Shown: positions 1 to 10,351 of the stretch, one piece after another
Layout of the letters: every line of letters starts with the position of its first letter
Position numbering within the stretch: the first letter of the stretch is position 1
DNA from: Siphonodentalium dalli
Lineage: Eukaryota; Mollusca; Scaphopoda; Gadilida; Siphonodentaliidae
DNA: 64,000 bases
Direction: 5' to 3'
NCBI GenBank assembly: GCA_032622095.1
Contig: CP136067.1
Location: 124,349,030 to 124,413,029, forward strand
Program-made: the position numbers and the translations under genes
The notes under the pieces: generated by a model
The model's database searches: none
What the model was told of the DNA's origin: nothing
Seen by the model: only the letters and a program-made list of their open reading frames with translations

Positions 1-890
1 TGTGCGGCACGGTGATTTCCGTAACATTGCGTTGAAAATAGGAGACATTAGACAGATACCACAAATAAAACATCGTTAGAAAGGTCAACATTATCTTCTT
101 TATTTAATAAACATAATAATAACAATGTTATCGGTATGTGTTTGTGATAAACAATAAACCAAAATCAAAATGTGACTCAAAACACCACACTTGTCGGCAG
201 TATTGCGTCATCGATTTTTAGGAAACCCCGAAATAGTAATTGTGATGTCATACAGGTGCTGTCTATATTTAGGCCCGGGAATTCTCTTAATGGTATACAT
301 GCAAGGTATTCGTGCGTACCAATAAATTAGTATTGATACCGAATATCACCCAAAGGATAAACAAGTCGCTGACCAATAAAATCATTTGTATATCTGTGGA
401 AATATTGTATTATTCCCGACAATTGCGCTAAAGCGGGCTGCCGGGATGAACGTAAATTACATTCTGCCCGCTTTAGCAGGCAGCCGGATTGAAAGAGATA
501 ACAGCTGACAAATTGGTATTAATTACAGGCACCAAAAGCTATATAATGGTTCCCACAAGCTATATATATATGTATATATATTATGTATACAAGAGAATTG
601 ATCATTGTAAATATAATATGTGGTTAAAAACATCGTCATCTCGGTAATCGGTCATCTCATCTTGCCCTTCTTTTCTTCCTCTAACTCAATCTTGGCTCGT
701 AGCCAACTCATCTTCCTCCATTTAATTCTGTATATACATATTTGTGTCGTGTCGCTTAATTAAATTTTTGGGGAAAAAATATAAAACATATAAAACATAC
801 AGACATTATTTGGACAGAGAAAACTATTAAATGGCTAAGCCGAGGAGTTATATAGAACCCACTTTGCCTTACCACATCAAATTATATTAT
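1..890. other. unique AT-rich stretch, no gene seen
   Basis: I see no convincing exon or known repeat here. The one structured item is a hairpin with a 12-bp perfect stem, GCTAAAGCGGGC (427-438) and GCCCGCTTTAGC (466-477), with a 27-nt loop. An alternating TA run lies around 560-590. Confidence 0.5.
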
Positions 891-891
891 A

Positions 892-1488
892 CTAGCCGAT
901 GAGCCCGACGTTGTCCGGGCTATTCAAAAACCAAATTTCAAGTCGATAGCTCCACCCGTTTCCGAGATCTGGTCTGCGCATGCGCGAAGCTGGCGTCGCA
1001 CGGGCTCGGCGACCCGATAAAATTTGTATCCGGGGCAAGATACATTCACATACCAAATTTCAAGTCGATAGCTCCACCCGTTTCCGAGATCTCGTCTGCG
1101 CATGCGCGAAGCTGGCGTCGCACCGGCTCGGTGACCCGATAAAATTCGTATCCGGGGCAAGATACATTCACATACCAAATTTCAAGTCGATAGCTCCACC
1201 CGTTTCCGAGATCTCGTCTGCGCATGCGGGAAGCTGGCGTCGCACGGGCTCGGCGACCCGATAAAATTCGTATTCGGGGCAAGATACATTCACATACCAA
1301 ATTTCAAGTCGATAGCTCCACCCGTTTCCGAGATCTCGTCTGCGCATGCGCCGCACGGGCTCGCCAATACGACAACGACCACCGCCTGGTCAAACTACAC
1401 ACACGTACCAAGTTTCGTCCCGATCGGTCGAGAATCGTAGATTTGTATTAATGACAGACAAACAGAGGTCTTCAAAATATATATGAGA
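892..1488 (-). mobile_element. non-autonomous Helitron with four 122-bp tandem units (H1)
   Basis: Read on the minus strand, the element starts TCTCATATATA at 1488. It ends with a hairpin (AGCCCG 902-907, CGGGCT 916-921), a short spacer and CTAG (892-895), followed by host T, which is the canonical Helitron 3' end. The body holds repeats of a unit containing ACCAAATTTCAAGTCGATAG, starting at 930, 1052, 1174 and 1296, a period of exactly 122 bp. A GACA-type microsatellite lies near the minus-strand 5' end. There is no Rep/helicase coding, so it is non-autonomous. Molluscan tandem-repeat Helitrons have this layout. Confidence 0.72.
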
Positions 1489-1884
1489 CTAGCCGATGAG
1501 CCCGACGTTGTCCGGGCTATTCAAAAACCAAATTTCAAGTCGATAGCTCTACCCGTTTCCGAGATCTGGTCTGCGCATGCGCGAAGCTGGCGTCGCACGG
1601 GCTCGGCGACCCGATAAAATTTGTATCCGGGGCAAGATACATTCACATAGGAAATTTCAAGTCGATAGCTCCACCCGTTTCCGAGATCTCGTCTGCGCAT
1701 GCGCTGCACGGGCGTCGCACGGGCTCGCCAATACGACAACGACCACCGCCTGGTCAAACTACACACACGTACCAAGTTTCGTCCCGATCGGTCGAGAATC
1801 GTAGATTTGTATTATGACAGACAGACAAACAGACAGACAGACAGAGGTCTTCAAATAACAGAGGTCTTCAAAATATATATGAGA
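1489..1884 (-). mobile_element. second Helitron copy abutting H1 (H2)
   Basis: Same termini as H1: CTAG at 1489-1492, the same hairpin just inside, and TCTCATATATA ending at 1884. The internal unit appears at 1527 and 1649, again 122 bp apart, so this copy has fewer units. The GACA microsatellite is longer (about 1813-1842). The CTAG end touches the TC end of H1 with no base between. Removing both copies leaves A891 next to T1885, the expected A/T Helitron target. Confidence 0.7.
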
Positions 1885-1928
1885 TTATATTATTCAATTA
1901 GCATGTCAATATTGTCTTTCTTTTTCAG

Positions 1929-2059
1929 GTTGATACGCGAGAGATGGGCTATCTATTGATGAGCTTCAAAGACATGACAGCAATATATGCCACTACACCA
2001 AGTGGACCAATATATGCCACTACACCAAGTGGACCAAACTGCGAACCATACTCGCTTCT
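1929..2059 (+). other. candidate exon 1 (131 nt)
   Basis: The acceptor is a long pyrimidine tract ending TTTTTCAG at 1928 and the donor is TCT/GTAAGTAC at 2060. One frame stays open for 43 codons plus 2 nt, and it contains a direct duplication of nine codons reading IYATTPSGP twice (27-bp repeat). It may be 5' UTR of the exons downstream. Both splice sites are strong, but the product is not recognised. Confidence 0.4.
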
Positions 2060-2173
2060 GTAAGTACTATGTTATATATAACATATTCTGATACCCTATG
2101 ACTACAATAAACATAGGACAGTGTGGATGTTACTGATTTGTTTCAGTGTTGGTGGGAATATTATGATTATTAC

Positions 2174-3245
2174 TCACTGTAATAATAATCGGAAATATGG
2201 CTTATTGCCATCAGTGTTCGCGCTGGACCGAAAAATCGTTTGGCCAAAAGTTTAGCCAAATGAAAATTTTATTAGCCAAATGAAAAAAACTTTGGCCAAA
2301 TGGTTTTTGGCCAAATTAAATCCTCATTTTCTGGGCGGTTCACAATTAATTTTACTAAAATATTTGTTTTAAACTTTATTTGTTACTCCGAATAAAAACA
2401 TAATTAAAACAACACAAAAACAAATTTTAAAACAATATTATACGAACATAGGTAACACACAGGCAGATCAATTCATAAAACATTAATATAAAATACGGCG
2501 GGATTTCACATCGGACCATACGCAAAAAGCCAGGTGAAAATTCTATATAATTATAATCACACAAATCCGCTAAACCAATTGTAATAACTTTATGTCGATG
2601 ACACCATGACGGTTGCTAACAATAGCTTATTATAGTAAGGTGATAACTGTTGAATATCTATTGTATTCAAACCTTTTATGGTGTGAAGCCAGGTTATTAG
2701 ACGGGATGCAGTTTATGATACAATTATGTAACCACTGAGTTAAGAATGGCTCGTCTGTAAGGAACAAAGCATTTAGGTAATTTATCTTAGACTGCCTAAT
2801 CAACAAAAAATTACATAACCACTATACAGCTTAAGCGTTTTGATGATTAGGCTGGTTAAATGTTAGAGTTTACCTTTTGCTGTCTCGTGAAGTTTGATTA
2901 TGTGCAGTTTGCGTTTGTTACTCATTGTAGAAATTGTACGATATTTCCGTGGTACGAAATACTTTCGTCGCCTAATTTTGTCTTGAATGTCGATCTATTC
3001 AGCACTTTTTTAGTTAGCCTTCCGTCTCCATTTGGGGTATAAAAAAAAGTTTAGCCAAATTCGAAAAAGATTGGCCATTGGCTAATTTGGCTACCGACAG
3101 CGCGAACCCTGATTGCCATTCATCGGAAAGCTCTCAGTGAGAGCTTTACGATGAATGGCGACAAGCCATATTTCCGACTAAATCCTGAAAAGTTACCCAT
3201 AATTCTGCTGTGGTTAAGGAGTCGATTATTTAGAGCATCACTGTA
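2174..3245. mobile_element. family A palindromic MITE split by a hAT element
   Basis: The right arm (3112-3245) carries the family A sequence ending GAGCATCACTGTA. The left arm (to 2211) is shortened and starts in a decayed region. Family A elements are long inverted repeats with TACAGTAATGC ends and a TTAA in each arm, which fits a Tc1/mariner-type MITE using TA. The hAT element lies inside at GGCTTATTGCCAT. No coding capacity. Confidence 0.7.
2212..3111. mobile_element. non-autonomous hAT element, 900 bp, 8-bp TSD
   Basis: The terminal inverted repeats are CAGTGTTCGCGCTG at the left and, reverse-complemented, CAGGGTTCGCGCTG at the right. The flanks are a perfect 8-bp duplication, ATTGCCAT (2204-2211 and 3112-3119). 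An 8-bp TSD with CAG-starting TIRs is diagnostic of the hAT superfamily. Multiple GCCAAAT motifs sit near both ends, as expected for subterminal transposase-binding repeats. The interior is AT-rich with no transposase. Confidence 0.85.
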
Positions 3246-3433
3246 TGTCTTGCCATTTTTATGAAAACAAGAGGAAAAATTAAGCAATTTAAAGAGTTTA
3301 AGTTTTGAAGCCAACACGGTGTGTATATATAACGTTGTACTTATTTAAAATAAATTTTTATTTAATTTTAAATTGTGAAGACAAACATTTGTCGTATTGT
3401 CGTCTCACTTATATATATATTCACATTTTTCAG

Positions 3434-3499
3434 GGAATCAAGATGCAGAATAGATGCTTCGTTCATCTTCGAGAATCAGGGAGAGTCACACTGACAATG
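3434..3499 (+). CDS. candidate exon 2, possible start-codon exon
   Basis: The acceptor is TTTTTCAG ending at 3433 and the donor is ATG/GTAAGTTT at 3500, both strong. In the frame that joins exon 3, a TAG is followed at once by ATG at 3454. This gives a 15-codon N-terminus (MLRSSSRIRESHTDN) with one base left over. An earlier ATG at 3443 in another frame would stop at the exon 2/3 junction, which weakens the start assignment. The product is unknown. Confidence 0.35.
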
Positions 3500-3839
3500 G
3501 TAAGTTTCTATGAAATGGCCGTCAATTGTGTTTACATTATGTTATATATAGCATTTAGTACAGTTTAGTTTAGTTCGTACAGATAATGTATAGCTTAAGG
3601 AAGCTGCTAGTTACTGATATGGTCGGGTCATTGAATTATCAATGGAAACATCAAAATTATACTAAAACAAAACACAACTCTATATACATATAAATATATC
3701 AGGTTTATGGGGGCACAGCCTCAGTTAGCTCAGTATGAGTGTTCATGATTGCTTTGAATGTGATTGCTTCATTGAGCACAAACAATTCCTCATTTCTTAT
3801 CCAAATGGCCATGTATAGATCAGAATAGCGCATTGAGAT

Positions 3840-3950
3840 GAATCAAGCTTGAAATCGGTTCAGATGTGCAGCCATGTCAGGGATAGAACCTGCGCTAACC
3901 TCAGGTTCATCTAGCCCAGACTGCGATGTTATATTGGGGATCTCTCATTG
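3840..3950 (-). repeat. tRNA-derived SINE head (degenerate)
   Basis: On the minus strand a D-arm-like block ATCGCAGTCTGG is followed about 36 nt later by a B-box-like GGTTCTATCCC. That T-arm is partly able to pair (GCAGG/CCTGA). The spacing fits an internal pol III promoter, and the tail continues into anonymous AT-rich sequence. The A box deviates from consensus, so this is a decayed SINE or tRNA pseudogene and not a functional tRNA. Confidence 0.4.
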
Positions 3951-4080
3951 TAAGTGCAGATGTCTCTTAATTGGTTTGTATTTCCAGTTGAATATGGTTA
4001 TAGGTTTGCACGCCAGATATATAAGTGCTTTGGCATGCATTACCTCAACATGAAGTTGTATATTTCTGTCTATATTTCAG

Positions 4081-4141
4081 AGATGATGAAAACCAGGCAT
4101 TATGAAGCAGTGATTCATCTATACCCAGTAACTCGAGGAAG
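4081..4141 (+). CDS. candidate exon 3 (61 nt)
   Basis: The acceptor is TTCTGTCTATATTTCAG and the donor is AAG/GTTAGTAT. Joined to exon 2 in phase 1, it reads E, MMKTRHYEAVIHLYPVTRG, and leaves AG. Its two leading ATGs could also be start codons in the same frame. An alternative frame reads DDENQAL, TGA, SSDSSIPSNSRK and would connect to the acceptor at 4618. The function is not recognised. Confidence 0.35.
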
Positions 4142-4269
4142 GTTAGTATATCATTTTCTGCATGCCGAAATGTCTACCATGAATATACTTATAACCTTGA
4201 CAGAGCTAAATTTGAGTTACAAACAAAAACAAACTCTATACCGATAATATACCTAGACAAAAACATTTG

Positions 4270-4330
4270 TTTCAAGACACAAATTCAAATAACTTTATTG
4301 GAATGAACCCAATATCCGGATTATTACCAA
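4270..4330 (-). pseudogene. CR1/L2-type retrotransposon 3' tail
   Basis: On the minus strand it reads CATTCCAATAAAGTTATTTG followed by AATTTG. That is the usual 3' end of CR1/L2-like non-LTR elements, with an AATAAA signal and a short tail repeat. Only the tail is recognisable. Confidence 0.4.
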
Positions 4331-4618
4331 AACACATACATATATGTATATATATATTATGCTCAAGAACAAATAGTGACATAAGAAAATAAAAAAAAAA
4401 CCCAAACATGTCAATTGTACACAAATAAAATTCAGTCCCATTTGTGTACTTGCATACTGCTTACATATCTACAGACCAGTATAATATGTGATATATATAG
4501 ATCAGACAGGTCAACTTTTGACATGCACCGGGGTTGATGGAAATTTATAAATGAGTTTGGTGAAAATAACTTATGCTAAATTAACTCTAAAAATATATAC
4601 GTATATTTTTATTTTCAG

Positions 4619-4925
4619 AAAGAATTCCAAACTGCAGAAATGGTGTAGGAACACTGCTCTCTGCTGCTGACATCCCACCCCATTGCATTTATAAGATATG
4701 TGCATATGTCTCACCCAGGCATCTCAGATCAGAGGACTTAATACTCTTAGTGCACCCGAAGGTTGACAGTAGTTTCGGTGACATCATTTTCCATAGCCGG
4801 ACCGACTCTCTGGAATTCTCTACCGGTGATCATCCGCAGATTTCCTGGATATGATGAATTCAAAGGTCTTTTGAAAACTCATTTATTCACAGAATCTTAT
4901 TCTGAACATTTAGGCGTGGAACTAA
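4619..4925 (+). pseudogene. C-terminal fragment of a CR1/L2-like reverse transcriptase
   Basis: One frame runs through PPHCIYKICAYV, then HLRSEDLILLVHPK, then SFGDIIF. A second frame, entered near 4785, continues FSIAGPTLWNSLP and later FKGLLKTHLF. Together these match the conserved end of non-LTR ORF2 proteins (LRSSD..LLLVPR, FS.AGP.LWNSLP, FK..LKTHLF). The frame change marks it as dead. The piece begins at a good splice acceptor (ATTTTTATTTTCAG ending at 4618), so part may have been exonised. Confidence 0.75.
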
Positions 4926-5002
4926 TGAACCAGCTTTCAATGCGGACTACATAATTATCGCATGTTTGAATTGTAAATTTTGGAATTAGTTTATTTATTA
5001 TA

Positions 5003-5437
5003 CCCACCACAATGAAGTATACTGGAATCAGCTTGTCTGTCCATCCGTCCATCTGTACGTCTGTCCACCCATCCGTCGTCCATCATCAGTTGACACAAAT
5101 TTGTCCAGAGTTTTTCTCACTCGTTTTTTTTATCATTTTCAGTGAAACTTTGCACAGACATCGATCACCATGGGAACCTGTGCACCTGCGATTATGATGT
5201 CTGTTGGACTTTTTTTGGTGGAGTTATCCACCTTATTCAAACATTTTTTGCAACATGCTTAATTTTGTCCGAGCTTTTATTCCTACATTTTTCGGTCAAT
5301 AGGTTTAGGATTAGGGTTACCTGCAATTGGAATATGTTATTTTATTATTTTGACTTAATGTTTACTGACATGTGAAACATCTTAGTGTTTTAAAAACACG
5401 GGTTTCCTTAGTCCCATTGGGACAGTCACTCCTCTAG
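5003..5437 (+). mobile_element. Helitron-like element, family E, copy 1
   Basis: The left end reads ATACCCACC and is followed by a CCATCCGTCC-type microsatellite. Next comes a unit with ACTTTGCACAGACATC and CCATGGGAACCTGTGCACCTG. The 3' end has a hairpin GTCCC (5411-5415)/GGGAC (5419-5423), then AGTCACTCCT, then CTAG (5434-5437) before T. That is a Helitron terminus. No coding sequence. Confidence 0.62.
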
Positions 5438-5584
5438 TTTTAATGTCGAGCACCTTGAAACCTCAGTGATCTGTGCGCTATACAAGAAATGTGTGATATG
5501 ATAATTATTTTGTGAGGACGCTGATTTGGTTTGTCGTGACAGGATATTAAACGTCGGGATATACCATGCTGAAGTCAACAGCCT

Positions 5585-5875
5585 CATTTCCCCTGGATAA
5601 TGTGTCACCAAACCAGCAATGTTCAGCTACAAGGATGACGACCTCGGCGTGCTCGACGGTGCCATGATGAAACGAAGATGGGACATCATAACGTGCGAAA
5701 TCTGTCCGGCCGAGTCACTTTCGTCACCAACGTCAAAGTGACCTCCAAGGTTTCTGCTGCCTTTGTATCATGCTGTCAGTTGCCATCTGCACATCCCAGT
5801 ATCATGTCGGCGAAGCTAGTGACAACTTAGTACAGAGCCAGCTTGAAGACCTCCGTCAGCTGTTTGTAGATTGTC
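5585..5875 (+). pseudogene. GC-rich coding-like patch, unknown
   Basis: Base composition jumps well above the surroundings. From ATG at 5619 one frame reads 40 codons (MFSYKDDDLGVLDGAMMKRR and onward) to a TGA. An overlapping frame then reads NLSGRVTFVTNVKVTSK and on to a TAG near 5850. The hand-over looks like a frameshifted old coding sequence or retrocopy. I do not recognise the family. Confidence 0.3.
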
Positions 5876-5879
5876 GTTG

Positions 5880-6680
5880 TCGTTATTATTTTATTTTGTT
5901 TATATTGCAGTCAAGTTATTATTTCTAAACTAAATTATTGAATCTGTCAAGTGTGTTTGTTTGCCTCAGTTTGAGCCCTTGGCCCACAATTACACAGTAT
6001 GCTTTACTTTTTTTAGATTAATATTTCACAAACATGAACATGTGATACGTGACTAAATTTCTCTAAACAAAATAAAAATATTGCTAGTTCCCATAGAACT
6101 TACTATTCTAAACGAAAGTAGCAAACTTGTCCTCCATAATTGACCACGCAATTAAAAAATACTAACTTGAATATCGACTGATTGATATTAAGAGCATTCC
6201 CTCCTTTCTTCCGATGCGGCAATAACTTGACTGCGAATTATTTTGCAAATGTCAGAACTACTTATATACATTTATGGGGTGCTAAATGCATATATATTCG
6301 TGTAATCAAAGATCACTTTTGAAAATTTTAGCACTCTCAATGCAGTTAAGTTGTTTTGTCTTGCTTCACAATTCTCGACCGGAAGGAAATATTTTATTTC
6401 TTGCATGAAATCTATATGTCATACTAATATTATTATAATTTGAGTAATTATGGTGTTTCTTGTTTCTCCGAAAATTGTAAATAAATAGGAAAGGAAGTGG
6501 AGGGGATAGATAAAGTAACCAAAGTGGGTTCTAGTTGAAATTGTAAAAGAAATGCCAGAATCGTAGAACTTATGACAAAGGGAAAACAAACGGAACTGTC
6601 AACCCGTTGCACCTATCGGCCTTACGTTACTTAACATCAATTAGGAGCACCTCGTTTAGAGTATGTAGGGATCGCATTGG
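5880..6680. other. AT-rich, no feature seen
   Basis: Single-copy-looking AT-rich sequence with no supported ORF, exon or known repeat. Confidence 0.4.
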
Positions 6681-6682
6681 TG

Positions 6683-6836
6683 TCAAGCCTTGAAATAGGG
6701 TGTCTGTCATTTGCAGAATGAGGTCCCCAGAGGGTGAATTTAGTGATGCTAGCCAACTATGTGGGGTAGCATCACTAAATTCACCCTCTGGGGACCTCAT
6801 TCTGCAAATGACATACACAATATTTCAAGGCTTGAG
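6683..6836. mobile_element. family B foldback element
   Basis: Near-perfect inverted repeat. The arms contain CAAGCCTTGAAATA, GTCATTTGCAGAATGAGG and TCCCCAGAGGGTGAATTTAG, around a short centre at about 6755-6765. The ORFs on both strands (about 63-66 codons) are only the two arms read in frame. Confidence 0.75.
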
Positions 6837-7975
6837 TGGTGTCACCCACTTAGTGTCTGCTACCATTGTTCATCTTATTTACCACACCCCTGTGTGTTAA
6901 ACATGTTTGATTTAGGGTCATCAATTGATTTCTATTCTAATTTTGATACAGAATAGAGTTATCTCTCTTGTATTGTCCAACTTTCTATTTAGATAGCAAT
7001 GCACTTACATAAATGTTATACCCAGTGCTATATTGTAACATATGTATTTAGTTCATATGCCAGTCTGGTATCTTGGACAGTTTTGGGAATCAAAAACAAA
7101 TAATTCCAGGCATGCGAAATTATACAAAAATGCACCTTTTTAACCTCATTATGTTAAGTTTTGGAAAATTGCACCCCTTTCAGCTGCCAGTCTTGAATAG
7201 TCATGGAATTTAAAAATTATTATTATGGGTAAAATGTTAATGTCACAGGATACTTTTATATTAGATTATAAGACTAATATAACTGATACCGATACCAAGA
7301 TGTGAAGAGATATTAACTATTTAACTGAAATCCTGCCCAGCGACATCTAAAAAAATTCATTGACTTTATATATCCTGGAAATTTTCTGAAATTTTCCTTG
7401 GAAAGGTGTACGTATCAACACCCTGTAGTATATTTCATTGAATGGTCCGGTCCATACAACATACTTTCTAATATAAGGATTTTTTTTATGCAATGGTGCT
7501 AATCTATGTTAGTTGTCTCATACTTGATGAATAGAGCATGGCTGGGAGTTCACTATACCAATTTAGTGTCCTGAGCTATCAAACGATATTCACTTTACTT
7601 TTTAGTGCCTTCATTTTGGGATTCCTCTGACAATTAAGTTCCACAGTGTTCATGTTCCCAATCTGTATTTAGAACTGGCATAGACTAATAATCACAACCC
7701 AAATAATAATTTATTCTTTTTTTAATTTTCTTTCTATTAAATACAAAAGAGAACGAAAACTAATACAACAAGAATTCTTGTAAATTTCTTGAGCAGAAGC
7801 AAATATCTAAGACAAACTAAAATGTGAAAGCGATGTTGAGGAATGTTTTTTATTTGTGGAGGTCGGAATTGACGCGGAAAAAACTTACTTATTATGCCAA
7901 TCGCAACAACAAAACTCAGAAATATGACAATGGGATGCAAAAATATGATATAAATATACTTTTGAAGGAATAAGG
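6837..7975. other. AT-rich unique stretch, nothing supported
   Basis: No repeat family of this window and no exon with paired splice sites was found. The 83-codon minus-strand ORF at 7737-7988 has AT-driven composition and no recognisable motif. Confidence 0.4.
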
Positions 7976-8149
7976 ATGAACAACGCATTTGATGGAATGT
8001 TCAAGCATGTATTTAGTGTCCATCATCCTGGTGTGAAACACATACAGTACATTAGTCCGAGGGTTCAATTGTCTGTGGGTTTGATAGTCCGAGGATTCGA
8101 TAGTCGGTCATGCATTTATAGGTCCCAAAGTTCAATTATTTGTGGTTGC

Positions 8150-8712
8150 CTGTGGGTGACCTCTAGATGGGAGTCATTGATTATTTCCAAAATTCGTTAA
8201 GAAACATGGCCACCAGCAGCCATCTTAGATTTCAAATTTGAATCCATGGCACACCCTGCAGTCCGCATTTGTCTGAGAATTGTTTTGAAACATTTCAGGC
8301 ATCTTTAGGATCACGTATAGATGCAGCCAGTAGTTTTTGGATATTACTATTTTGAATTTTACTCTTTTTTTTTTTTAACTAATTACTTTGGCACACCCTA
8401 CATGCCACATCCCTCATCAGTCAGCAGACTTGATATGATTCCTAGGTGTGACATAGATGGAAGCTATCCAATTTTTCTGAATTTGTTTAAAAAAAAATGA
8501 CTGCCATTTTGGATTTCACATTTGAATCCATCAGCACACCCTGCATTTTTATTGGAGAAATGTTTGAAATAAAAATAATTTCATTTCCACAATACAATCC
8601 CTTACTGAAACTATTTTATCTTCCCTTCTTTATCATTCTATTGACTGCTCAGAATAAAATTAATGCCTCCCCAAAGTTAGCTACAGTGTTATTGACACTT
8701 TCATTTAGTTTG
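8150..8712 (+). mobile_element. Helitron-like element, family D, copy 1 (5' boundary unclear)
   Basis: Contains the D unit AACATGGCCACCAGCAGCCA plus TCTTAGATTTCA and TTGGCACACCCT twice. It ends with AGTTAGCTACAGTG and a hairpin AGTGT..ACACT, then TTCATTTAG. The same 3' end occurs in copy 2 (20654-20692). No protein is encoded. Confidence 0.5.
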
Positions 8713-8861
8713 TTCAGAAACTTCTTTAGAAAGTTTATTTTCTTTTTTAGTTTAGTTTCTCTTTATCCCCAAATTGGCAGTCGACAATGACAAATTTAGG
8801 AATCCAATGGGTGGGCATCACCTTTACCATCTGGGAACTTAATTTTACAACCTGCAATGAA

Positions 8862-9451
8862 GTAGTGGGGTGGGGGTTTACTGGAATCAGCTTGAACCAT
8901 TGTCAGCCGTTCGTCTGTCCATCCGTGGATACAAATTTGTCTGGAGTTTTTCTCAGTCGTTTTTTTTTTATCATTTTCCGTGAAACTTGGCACAGACATC
9001 AACCACCATGGGAACCTGTGCACCTGTGATTATGACGTCTGTCAGAGTTATCCCCCTTTTTCGACTTAGAAAATGTTCGCAACATGTATAATTTTGTCCG
9101 GGCTTTTATTCTGACATTTTTAGGTCAATTTTTTATAAACTTGGCACAGATATATAGTACCATGGCAACCTTTGCACCTGCGATTATGACATCTGTCCAA
9201 CTTTTTTGTGTGGATTTATTCCCCTTTTTCGACTTCGCAACATGCTTAATTTAGTCGGAGCTTTTATTCATACTTTTTTCGGTCAATAGGTTTAGGATTA
9301 GGGTAAGGGGCTAGGGTTGTGCACCTGCAATGGGAATCTGTTATTTTATTATGTTAACTAAATGTTTACTGACTTGTGAAACATCTTAGTGTTTTAAAAA
9401 CACTGGGGGGGGGGGCTATCCTTAGTCCCATTGGGACAGTCACACCTCTAG
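8862..9451 (+). mobile_element. Helitron-like element, family E, copy 2
   Basis: Shares with copy 1 the TACTGGAATCAGCTTG start region, the CGTCTGTCCATCCGT microsatellite, and the hairpin GTCCC/GGGAC (9425-9437) followed by CTAG (9448-9451) and T. It has two internal units (near 8980 and 9140, about 160 bp apart) where copy 1 has one. An 11-G run lies at about 9405. Confidence 0.62.
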
Positions 9452-9469
9452 TTTGTGGCTGGTTCTCCA

Positions 9470-9612
9470 ATAGCAGATGAGGCTATGCACAATGAGGTTC
9501 CCAGAGGATGATCTATTCAAATTTGTGGTGACACTAGCTGGATGTGTGGGGTAGCATCACTAAATTCACCTTCTGGGGACCTCATTCTGCAAATGTCCAG
9601 CACCATATTCTC
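9470..9612. mobile_element. family B element, diverged
   Basis: Arms with ATGCACAATGAGGTTCCCAG and CTTCTGGGGACCTCATTCTG flank a centre GGATGTGTGGGGTAGCATC. The ends are decayed. Confidence 0.6.
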
Positions 9613-9660
9613 AGGCTTGCATGGAAGGATAACAATTCTAGCAGATTCAGGTTCAAAAAT

Positions 9661-9777
9661 ACAGTAATGTCCTAAATAATCGACCCCTAAACCACTGCAG
9701 AATTATGGGAAATTTTTCAGGATTTAGTCATAAATATGGCTCGTTGCCATTCACCGGAAAATTCTCATAAATACACC
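9661..9777. mobile_element. family A half-element
   Basis: Starts ACAGTAATGTCCTAAATAAT and runs through the left arm to ATTCACCGGAAAATTCTC. The mirror arm is missing, so this is a single-arm remnant. Confidence 0.65.
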
Positions 9778-9975
9778 CTAATTGAGTGGAATTTCCAGTT
9801 TCAATACTGCTCAATTTAGAATCAATGTTGTAGTAATATATCACGGTTGGATGATAGAAGAAATGAGAAGAATGGACAAACCTATTGTGTTGAATTAATT
9901 TGCAGCATATTGAGCAGTAAATTTATTCTTACTATTGTTCCCGATTCTATTTGCATAATTTGAGACATCGCCCAG

Positions 9976-10066
9976 CTTTTATATCGATAAGATAGATAGC
10001 TACACTATGTTTCGTATCAATTGTCATGCTGACGGGACTGGTTCTGACAATGTGTGCATCGTAAAG
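9976..10066 (+). CDS. candidate exon 4 (91 nt)
   Basis: The acceptor is weak (TTTGAGACATCGCCCAG) and the donor is AAAG/GTAGAAG. In phase with exon 3 the junction codon is AGC. The exon is then open throughout: FYIDKIDSYTMFRINCHA followed by DGTGSDNVCIVK, ending in phase 0. The two cysteines and mixed composition look protein-like. The family is unknown and the weak acceptor limits confidence. Confidence 0.27.
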
Positions 10067-10351
10067 GTAGAAGTCGTATTGTTACGCTGTTGTGAGAAAA
10101 TTCTAATATCAATGTGAAAATAATTTCTTAACAGGTTCACATGAACTGAGTATACAGCAATATAGTTAGCGTGTGAATGGAATATTCAGAAACTGATGAT
10201 TAAGAACTGCCTAATTCATAACCCTATATCAACGCCCCATTTACACCAACGTAGTTCAAGTTTATGTATCATCTATCTGAATTTCCACCATCCCATTCTC
10301 CCCACACATTGCCCCTCAACAACCCACCCCCCCCCTGCATACTTTAATGGT

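Noticed and set aside
892-930. Hammerhead-ribozyme-like CCGATGAG followed by a stem in the Helitron end
   Set aside because: The stem is not followed by GAAA, and the position is explained by the Helitron 3' hairpin and CTAG.
924-1804. Several 60-94-codon ORFs on both strands in the GC-richer repeat
   Set aside because: They follow the 122-bp unit and alternate between strands. No protein family.
3700-3800. A-box-like TTAGCTCAGTATGAG on the + strand suggesting a tRNA gene
   Set aside because: No matching B box downstream on the same strand and no cloverleaf. The better tRNA-like signal is on the minus strand nearby and is degenerate.
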